In this document: positions 6,797 through 11,844 of the stretch, piece by piece
How the letters are laid out: each line of letters opens with the position of its first letter
How positions within the stretch are numbered: position 1 is the stretch's first letter
Assembly: GCA_049318165.1 (NCBI GenBank)
Contig: JBMOGW010000061.1
Location: 1-15,707, forward strand
DNA from: UBA668 sp049318165
Lineage (GTDB): Bacteria; Actinomycetota; Acidimicrobiia; Acidimicrobiales; Ilumatobacteraceae
DNA length: 15,707 nucleotides
Reading direction: 5' to 3'
Notes under the pieces: model-generated
What the model was told of the DNA's origin: nothing
The model's input: the letters and a program-made list of their open reading frames with translations, nothing else
The model's database searches: none
Position numbers and translations under genes: made by a program

Positions 6797-7504
6797 TCAG
6801 AAGAGGCGGGCGGTGAGCTGCTTGCGGTAGCCGGCCGTGCGCGGGTCGTTGGGACCCATCAGCTCGAGGATGTCGACGAACTGCTGGCGGGCTTCCTCGT
6901 CGTCCTTCACGCGGTCGAGCAGTGCGGTGAGCGTCGCATCGTGGTCGTCGTCGGGCTCGAGATGGGTACGTGCCTTGGCGGCCACGAGTCGCGTGCGGTC
7001 GGTCTCCGGGATGCGGGCGAGGAAGGCGAGCGCCTCATCGTTCTCGCCACGCTCGACGAGCAGCTCGGCCAGGCCGACGATGGCGTCCTCGTTGCCGGGC
7101 TCGAGCTCGAGTGCCTTCCGATAGGCGCCCTCGGTGCCCTCCGCCAGCAGGCTGCTGACCGTTGCCTCCGCCTCGGTGGGCAGCAGCGACGCGACGAACT
7201 CCTCGACCACGTGCTCGGGGTAGGCGCCCATGAAGCCGTCGATGATGCCGCCGTCCTTGATGGCGTAGACGGCGGGGATGCTCTGCACCTGGAACGCCTG
7301 AGCGATGCCGGGGTTCTCGTCGGTGTTCACCTTCACCAGCTCGACCTGGCCGTTGGTGGCGTCGATGACCTTCTCGATGATCGGGCCGAGCGTGCGGCAC
7401 GGCCCGCACCAGGGCGCCCACAGGTCGACCACCACGGGCACGGTCATCGAGCGCTCGATGACATCCTGCTGGAACGTTGCGTCGGTGGAGTCCACGTAGG
7501 CCAT
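6797..7504 (-). CDS. Thioredoxin-domain protein with C-terminal TPR region (CnoX/YbbN-like)
   Basis: The product is 235 residues. Residues 1-110 are a thioredoxin domain with WCGPC (32-36) and the cis-proline SIPAVY (P77). Residues ~115-235 are helical TPR-like repeats (AYRKALELEPGNEDAIVGLAEL is one recognisable repeat). This is the domain order of E. coli CnoX/YbbN, a chaperedoxin that protects chaperonin substrates under oxidative stress. Unlike E. coli CnoX, which has lost the standard motif, the active site is intact here, so real disulfide reductase activity is likely. An ATG at 7537 is also in frame, but the ATG at 7504 is chosen because thioredoxin homology starts there and a TATCGT box lies 6 bases upstream. 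It is divergent from the phosphotransferase gene. Confidence 0.92.
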   Translation of the reverse strand: MAYVDSTDATFQQDVIERSMTVPVVVDLWAPWCGPCRTLGPIIEKVIDATNGQVELVKVNTDENPGIAQAFQVQSIPAVYAIKDGGIIDGFMGAYPEHVVEEFVASLLPTEAEATVSSLLAEGTEGAYRKALELEPGNEDAIVGLAELLVERGENDEALAFLARIPETDRTRLVAAKARTHLEPDDDHDATLTALLDRVKDDEEARQQFVDILELMGPNDPRTAGYRKQLTARLF

Positions 7505-7510
7505 GCGCGA

Positions 7511-7516
7511 ACGATA
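7511..7516 (-). promoter_or_regulatory. -10 box (TATCGT) for leaderless thioredoxin-TPR gene
   Basis: TATCGT on the minus strand, 6 bases before the ATG at 7504. It overlaps an 8-base palindrome TACCGGTA (7515-7522) that reaches into the divergent -10 box. Confidence 0.6.
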
Positions 7517-7520
7517 CCGG

Positions 7521-7526
7521 TACGGT
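7521..7526 (+). promoter_or_regulatory. -10 box (TACGGT) for the phosphotransferase-PAC2 pair
   Basis: TACGGT, 9 bases before the ATG at 7536. The expected transcript would have a leader of only about 2-3 bases. It is separated from the divergent thioredoxin -10 box by only 4 bases. Confidence 0.5.
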
Positions 7527-7535
7527 ACGCACATC

Positions 7536-8579
7536 ATGAGTCCTCACGACACGGTCCCCGGTGTCAACGTTCCGGCGGTCACCGAGTGGTTGCACGCCCA
7601 CGTACCCGGTTCCCAAGGGCCGTTCGACTTCACGTTCATCGCCGGCGGCCATTCGAACCTCACCTACGCAGTGACCGACGCCAACGGCAACCGCTCCGTT
7701 CTTCGCCGTCCGCCGCTCGGCCACGTGCTGGCGTCTGCGCACGACATGGGCCGCGAGCACCGCATCATCAGCGGACTGCAGGGCTCCGCCGTACCCGTGG
7801 CGCCTGCGCTCGGATTCTGTGACGATCCGGCCGTCAACGATGCGCCGTTCTACGTGATGGGCTTCGTCGACGGTCACGTGATCCGCGACCGCGAAGCCGC
7901 CGAGGTCACCCTGTCCCCCGCCGCACGGCGCACCGCCAGCGAGTCGATCGTCGACACGATGGCGGCGATCCACGCGGTCGACCTGCAGGCCGCGGGGCTC
8001 GACACGCTGGGCAAGCACGATGGCTACATCGCCCGACAGCTGAAGCGATGGTACGGCCAGTGGAACCAGCAGAAGACCCGCGAACTGGCGGCGATCGACA
8101 CCGTGCACGACGCGCTGTCGGCACGCATCCCCGAGCAGGGCCCGGCCACCATCGTCCACGGCGACTACCGCCTGGACAACTGCATGGTCGGCGACGACGG
8201 CCACGTGGTCGCCGTGCTCGACTGGGAGATCTGCACGCTCGGCGACCCGATGGCCGACCTCGGTCTGCTGCAGGTGTACTGGACCGGGCCCGACGACGGA
8301 GCCTCGGCCTGGACCGGCTCGGCGTGCAGTGCGCCTGGGTTCATGAACCGGGCCGAACTGGCCGAGCGCTACGCCGCCGTCAGCGGCCGCGACATCTCGC
8401 AGTTGCCGTTCTACGTGGCGTTCGCCTACTGGAAGCTGGCGTGCATCCTCGAAGGTGTCTACGCCCGCTACCTGGGTGGCGCGCTCGGCACTCGCGACCC
8501 AGCCGAGCTCGAACCGTTCGCGCTGCAGGTGCAGGGCGCCGCCGAGATGGCACTCGCGACGTTGGAGACGTTGCCGTGA
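7536..8579 (+). CDS. APH-family phosphotransferase, ACAD10/FadE36-like
   Basis: The product is 347 residues with a protein-kinase-like aminoglycoside-phosphotransferase fold. The N-terminal lobe has FIAGGHSNLTYAV (35-46), a typical nucleotide-binding start, and LRRPP. The catalytic loop is HGDYRLDN (208-215, D210 and N215), and the metal-binding site is VLDWEICTLGDPMADLG (D229). This exact pattern is that of the ACAD10/FadE36 subgroup found with fatty-acid oxidation genes. Those kinases are linked to phosphorylation of hydroxy-acyl substrates such as 4-hydroxyacyl-CoAs. It is therefore unlikely to be an antibiotic-resistance enzyme. The ATG at 7536 is preferred to an upstream in-frame ATG that lies inside the thioredoxin start region. 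The stop overlaps the PAC2 start as GTGA. No acyl-CoA dehydrogenase is adjacent, so the substrate is open. Confidence 0.88.
   Translation: MSPHDTVPGVNVPAVTEWLHAHVPGSQGPFDFTFIAGGHSNLTYAVTDANGNRSVLRRPPLGHVLASAHDMGREHRIISGLQGSAVPVAPALGFCDDPAVNDAPFYVMGFVDGHVIRDREAAEVTLSPAARRTASESIVDTMAAIHAVDLQAAGLDTLGKHDGYIARQLKRWYGQWNQQKTRELAAIDTVHDALSARIPEQGPATIVHGDYRLDNCMVGDDGHVVAVLDWEICTLGDPMADLGLLQVYWTGPDDGASAWTGSACSAPGFMNRAELAERYAAVSGRDISQLPFYVAFAYWKLACILEGVYARYLGGALGTRDPAELEPFALQVQGAAEMALATLETLP
8564..8567 (+). promoter_or_regulatory. Shine-Dalgarno of the PAC2 gene
   Basis: GGAG within the end of the phosphotransferase gene, 8 bases before the GTG at 8576. Confidence 0.5.
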
Positions 8580-9451
8580 GCGCGTTCGAACTGCACGGCG
8601 AACTGCCCTCGCTCGAGCGTCCCGTGCTCGTGGTGATGATGACCGGCTGGATCGATGCCAGTGGCGCGGCCGCGGCTGCGATGGCGACGATCGAGGACCA
8701 GTGCCATTCCGAGCCACTGGCCACCTTCGACAGCGACACCTTCGTCGACTACCGGGCCCGACGCCCGACGATGGAGCTGCGTGAGGGCGTGAACACTCGA
8801 CTGGTGTGGAACGACATCCAGTTGAAGCTGGGCTTCGACACGGCCGGCCACCCGGTGCTGACGTTGACCGGGCCGGAGCCGGATTCGCAGTGGAAGGGGT
8901 TCGCCGCATCGGTGAAGGATCTGTCGTTGCGGCTCGGCGTGTACCAGATGGTGGCGTTGGGCGCGTACCCGTTCGCCACGCCGCACACGCGCTCGTCCCG
9001 GCTGTCGTCCAGCTCGCCGTCGGCTGACGTGGTGGCCGCGGTGCCGTACCTGAAGAACTCGGTGGACGTGCCGGCCGGCATGAGCGCCGTGCTCGAGCAT
9101 GCGCTCACCGAGGCCGGCATCGCCTCGCTGGGCGTGTGGGTGCAGGTGCCGCACTACGTGAGCGCGATGAGCTATCCCGCGGCGTCGGTGGCGCTGCTGG
9201 AGGGCCTGCGCGAGGTCACGGGGGTGAGCGTGCCGTCGGGCGACCTCGCCCGCGAGGCCGACATCCAGCGCGCCCGCATCGACCAGCTGGTCGGCGGCAA
9301 CGACGAGCACGGCGCCATGGTGCGCCAGCTGGAAGCCGCGTACGACGCGTTCGCCGTCGACAACCCGACCGAGCTGAGCGCGGAGGACATCCCCAGCGGG
9401 GACGAGTTGGCCGCCGAGTTCGAGCGCTTCCTGCGCGACCAGGACGACTGA
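8576..9451 (+). CDS. PAC2 family protein
   Basis: The product is 291 residues. The opening (ELPSLERPVLVVMMTGWIDASGAAAAAM), the central DTFVDYRARRPTMEL and the later ALGAYPFATPHTR and GVWVQVPHYVSAMSYPAAS blocks are characteristic of actinobacterial PAC2 proteins. These are distant relatives of the eukaryotic proteasome assembly chaperone PAC2; their role in actinobacteria is not settled. No proteasome gene is in the window. The C-terminal ~60 residues are acidic and helical (ERFLRDQDD at the end). The GTG start overlaps the phosphotransferase stop as GTGA, so the two are translationally coupled. That coupling suggests linked expression but not an obvious shared reaction. Confidence 0.9.
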   Translation: MSAFELHGELPSLERPVLVVMMTGWIDASGAAAAAMATIEDQCHSEPLATFDSDTFVDYRARRPTMELREGVNTRLVWNDIQLKLGFDTAGHPVLTLTGPEPDSQWKGFAASVKDLSLRLGVYQMVALGAYPFATPHTRSSRLSSSSPSADVVAAVPYLKNSVDVPAGMSAVLEHALTEAGIASLGVWVQVPHYVSAMSYPAASVALLEGLREVTGVSVPSGDLAREADIQRARIDQLVGGNDEHGAMVRQLEAAYDAFAVDNPTELSAEDIPSGDELAAEFERFLRDQDD

Positions 9452-9493
9452 CGGTCGGTCGCTCGCCCTTCGTTCCTCACTGCCGCGCCGCGC

Positions 9494-9499
9494 TACGTT
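9494..9499 (+). promoter_or_regulatory. Candidate -10 box (TACGTT) of the second F420-type oxidoreductase
   Basis: TACGTT lies 34 bases before the ATG, so transcription from it would give a leader of about 28 bases that includes the Shine-Dalgarno at 9521. No convincing -35 box is visible. Confidence 0.4.
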
Positions 9500-9520
9500 C
9501 GCCCGGGACACGCGACACCG

Positions 9521-9527
9521 AGGGGGA
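9521..9527 (+). promoter_or_regulatory. Strong Shine-Dalgarno (AGGGGGA)
   Basis: AGGGGGA ends 6 bases before the ATG at 9534. It is the only strong purine-rich ribosome site before a monocistronic gene in this window; most others appear leaderless. Confidence 0.7.
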
Positions 9528-9533
9528 ACGCAC

Positions 9534-10553
9534 ATGAAGGTCGACGGAGGTATCGGCGGCAACCTGCACACCGCAGGGCAGCAGGCCAAGGAGTTGGAGG
9601 CCGCCGGCTACAGCGGCGCATGGACGGCCGAGACCAGCCACGACCCGTTCTTCCCGTGCCTGCTGGGCGCCGAGCACACCGAGACACTCGAGCTCGGTAC
9701 GTCGATCGCCGTTGCGTTCGCGCGCAACCCGATGCTGCTCGCCAACATCGGCTGGGACCTGCAGGCGTTCAGCAAGGGCCGGTTCAACCTCGGCCTCGGC
9801 AGCCAGATCAAGCCGCACATCACCAAGCGGTTCAGCATGGAGTGGAGCCACCCGGCCGCCCGCATGCGCGAGATGATCATGGCGATCCGCGCCATCTGGG
9901 ACACGTGGGAGAACGGCACGCCGCTCGCCTTCCGCGGCGACTTCTACACGCACACGCTGATGACCCCGTTCTTCACGCCGGACCGCGCCGACCTGGCCGG
10001 GTTCGGTGTGCCGAAGATCTTCCTGGCCGGCGTCGGCGAGCTGATGACCGAGGTCGCGGGCGAGGTGTGCGACGGGTTCATCTGCCACGGCTTCACCACC
10101 GAGAAGTACCTCCGCGAGGTCACCATCCCCGCGCTCGAGCGTGGTCGCGCCAAGGCCGGCAAGACGATGGAAGGCTTCGAGATCATCGGCCCGTCGTTCG
10201 TCGTCACCGGCAACACCGAGGACGAGATGGCCGCCGCGGCCGCCGGCACCCGCCAGCAGATCGCGTTCTACGGCAGCACCCCGGCGTACCGGTCGGTGTT
10301 GGAGATCCACGGTTGGGGCGAGCTGCAGGACGAACTGAACCGCCTGTCGAAGCAGGGCCAGTGGGCAGAGATGGGCAACCTGATCACCGACGAGATCCTC
10401 GAGACGTTCGCAGTGGTCGGTCAGCCCGAAACCGTCGCGCCGGAGTTGCATCGCCGCTACGGCGACGTCATCCAGCGCATCAGCTTCTATGCGCCGTACA
10501 AGAGCGACCCCGAGCGCTGGGCCGGCGTCCTCGAGGCCCTCAAGGCCGCCTGA
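9534..10553 (+). CDS. F420-dependent LLM class oxidoreductase (MSMEG_2256-like family)
   Basis: The product is 339 residues with a luciferase-like TIM barrel. It begins MKVDGGIGGNL and has AAGYSGAWTAETSHDPF (23-39), SIAVAFARNPM (57-67) and SKGRFNLGLGSQIKPH (80-95), the conserved block near the flavin/F420 phosphate. A later IFLAGVGELMTEVAGEVCDGFICHGF fits the family. The pattern resembles the F420-dependent group typified by MSMEG_2256 of Mycobacterium smegmatis; that sub-family assignment is from memory. F420 use is inferred. The ATG is fixed by the AGGGGGA site. It differs clearly from the oxidoreductase at 5885 in length and motifs, so the two are not recent duplicates. It converges on the SDR gene across a 123-base spacer. 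Confidence 0.88.
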   Translation: MKVDGGIGGNLHTAGQQAKELEAAGYSGAWTAETSHDPFFPCLLGAEHTETLELGTSIAVAFARNPMLLANIGWDLQAFSKGRFNLGLGSQIKPHITKRFSMEWSHPAARMREMIMAIRAIWDTWENGTPLAFRGDFYTHTLMTPFFTPDRADLAGFGVPKIFLAGVGELMTEVAGEVCDGFICHGFTTEKYLREVTIPALERGRAKAGKTMEGFEIIGPSFVVTGNTEDEMAAAAAGTRQQIAFYGSTPAYRSVLEIHGWGELQDELNRLSKQGQWAEMGNLITDEILETFAVVGQPETVAPELHRRYGDVIQRISFYAPYKSDPERWAGVLEALKAA

Positions 10554-10612
10554 CCATTCAGATCGAGGCCACGTCCCTCGGCCAGCGCGTTCCGTGCGCC
10601 GTGCGTCGCGCT

Positions 10613-10668
10613 TTTCGAGACGAATCAGCCCGGGAAGCCGATTTGGGACGATTCAGCCCGAGAAACCG
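10613..10668. repeat. Two-copy imperfect 28-base tandem repeat in a convergent spacer
   Basis: Copies at 10613-10640 and 10641-10668 agree at 22 of 28 positions. The core is GACGAATCAGCCCG in the first copy and GACGATTCAGCCCG in the second. It sits between the convergent stops of the F420-type oxidoreductase (10553) and the SDR (10677). The rest of the spacer (10554-10612) shows no gene or clear hairpin. The repeat lacks a strong stem or T-tract, so it is not an ordinary terminator; its role is unknown. Confidence 0.7.
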
Positions 10669-10676
10669 TGTCGCCG

Positions 10677-11456
10677 TCAGCGGGCGCGCATGCCGCCGTC
10701 GATGGGGATCGCCGCGCCGCTGAGGAACACGGCGTCGTCGCTGCACAGGAAGCACATCAGCGCCGCGATGTCGGACGGCTCGCCGTAGCGTCCGAGCGGG
10801 ATCGACATCGCCATCATCGCGTGCACGGCCTCGGGGTCGTCCGGGTTCATCCCGGCCTCCAACGAGCGCATCATCCGCGTCTCCACGGGCGACGGGCAAA
10901 TGGCGTTGACGCGCACCTTGGCCGGGGCGAACTCCATCGCTGCAGTCTTCGTCATGCCGATCACGGCGTGCTTCGAGGCGCCGTAGGCGACGATGCCGGG
11001 CGTGCCACCGAGGCCCGCAACCGACGCGACGTTGACGATGGCACCTCCGCCCCGGGCCACGATGGCCGGGCCGGCGTGCTTCATGCCCAGGAACACGCCA
11101 CGCACATTGACCGCGAGCACGCGGTCGAAGTGCTCGACCTCCGTGGCGGCGAGCGGCGCCACGGCACCCTCGATGCCGGCGTTGTTGATGAGTGCGTCGA
11201 CACCGCCGAAGCGGTCGACGGCGGCTGCGACGTACGCCTGCACCTGCGCCTCGTCCGTCACGTCGGCCGCGACCGCGATGCACGTGCCGCCTGCCGCGGT
11301 GACCGCGGCAGCTGCGTCGTCGAGCAGCTCGCCGGGCAGGTCGGCGAGCACGAGCGAGGCGCCCTCCGCGGCGAAACGCAGCGCGGTCTCGCGGCCGATG
11401 CCGCCACCCGCTCCGGTGATGATGATGACCTTGTCGTGCAGACGTCCCTGGGGCAT
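10677..11456 (-). CDS. Short-chain dehydrogenase/reductase (SDR), classical type
   Basis: The product is 259 residues, typical for a classical SDR that oxidises or reduces an alcohol/ketone with a nicotinamide cofactor. TGAGGGIG (14-21) is the dinucleotide-binding loop. D39 at the end of the second beta strand (VLADL) points to NAD(H) over NADP(H). NNAG (91-94), N117, S145, Y158 and K162 (YGASK) complete the catalytic set, and the C-terminus ends in the usual GAAIPIDGGMRAR. The substrate cannot be inferred. The open frame extends upstream to 11858, but the ATG at 11456 is chosen because homology starts there and a TACGGT -10 box lies 6 bases upstream. It is divergent from the DUF2277 gene with 57 bases between start codons. 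Confidence 0.93.
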   Translation of the reverse strand: MPQGRLHDKVIIITGAGGGIGRETALRFAAEGASLVLADLPGELLDDAAAAVTAAGGTCIAVAADVTDEAQVQAYVAAAVDRFGGVDALINNAGIEGAVAPLAATEVEHFDRVLAVNVRGVFLGMKHAGPAIVARGGGAIVNVASVAGLGGTPGIVAYGASKHAVIGMTKTAAMEFAPAKVRVNAICPSPVETRMMRSLEAGMNPDDPEAVHAMMAMSIPLGRYGEPSDIAALMCFLCSDDAVFLSGAAIPIDGGMRAR

Positions 11457-11462
11457 GCGCGG

Positions 11463-11468
11463 ACCGTA
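11463..11468 (-). promoter_or_regulatory. -10 box (TACGGT) for leaderless SDR gene
   Basis: TACGGT on the minus strand with a 6-base gap to the ATG at 11456; no Shine-Dalgarno. Confidence 0.6.
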
Positions 11469-11500
11469 CACCCCTGCACCCCGGCCGGATCGAACGGGCG

Positions 11501-11506
11501 TAACGT
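11501..11506 (+). promoter_or_regulatory. -10 box (TAACGT) for leaderless DUF2277 gene
   Basis: TAACGT with a 7-base gap to the ATG at 11514. The string TAACGTGACCCGCATG is nearly identical (14 of 16) to TAAGGTGACCGGCATG before the next gene. Confidence 0.6.
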
Positions 11507-11513
11507 GACCCGC

Positions 11514-11834
11514 ATGTGCCGCAACATCACCACTCTGCGCGGACTGCAGCCCGTCGCCACGGCCGAGGAGATCGAGGCGGCCGCCCGCCAGTACGTCCGC
11601 AAGATCAGTGGCGTGCAGAAGACCTCCGCCAACACCGAGGCCGCCTTCGAGCACGCCGTCGCGGCGATCGCCGCAGCGACCACCGAACTCCTGGCCGAGC
11701 TGCCACCACGCCAGCAGCCACCGCCCACCCTGCCGCCCCTGCGGCGCATCAACGTGAATCGCTCCGCGAACCCCGCCTCCACCGTGCGCAGCCGCGATCG
11801 ACGCCCGGTTTCCGAGGGAACATCCGTTCGATAA
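11514..11834 (+). CDS. DUF2277 family protein
   Basis: The product is 106 residues. The N-terminus MCRNITTLRGLQPVATAEEI followed by AAARQYVRKISGVQKTSANTEAAFEHAVAAIA matches the DUF2277 family, whose hallmark is MCRNI plus an FVRKLSG-like segment. The function is unknown. DUF2277 proteins are short and helical; here the conserved part ends near residue 65. The tail is proline-rich (PPRQQPPPTLPPLRR) and then Arg/Ser-rich, unlike the compact charged tail I associate with the family. The start is set by the TAACGT box 7 bases upstream. The TAA stop (11832-11834) forms the first three bases of the helicase -10 box. Confidence 0.85.
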   Translation: MCRNITTLRGLQPVATAEEIEAAARQYVRKISGVQKTSANTEAAFEHAVAAIAAATTELLAELPPRQQPPPTLPPLRRINVNRSANPASTVRSRDRRPVSEGTSVR

Positions 11835-11837
11835 GGT
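11832..11837 (+). promoter_or_regulatory. -10 box (TAAGGT) for leaderless helicase gene, overlapping the DUF2277 stop
   Basis: TAAGGT with a 7-base gap to the ATG at 11845. Its first three bases are the TAA stop of the upstream gene. No Shine-Dalgarno is present. Confidence 0.6.
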
Positions 11838-11844
11838 GACCGGC

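Noticed and set aside
7536..8579. Aminoglycoside resistance kinase
   Set aside because: The catalytic block and length match the ACAD10/FadE36 subgroup, and it is coupled to a PAC2 gene, not to any resistance or mobile context.
9452..9533. Possible small gene or regulatory RNA in the gap before the second F420-type oxidoreductase
   Set aside because: The 82 bases contain a candidate -10 box and a Shine-Dalgarno but no start-stop frame of useful length and no stable fold that I can see.
5885..10553. The two luciferase-like oxidoreductases as a recent duplication
   Set aside because: They differ in length (302 and 339), in N-terminal motifs and in promoter type; they are distinct subfamilies.
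10613..10668. CRISPR-like array
   Set aside because: There are only two directly adjacent copies with no spacers of unrelated sequence and no cas genes nearby.
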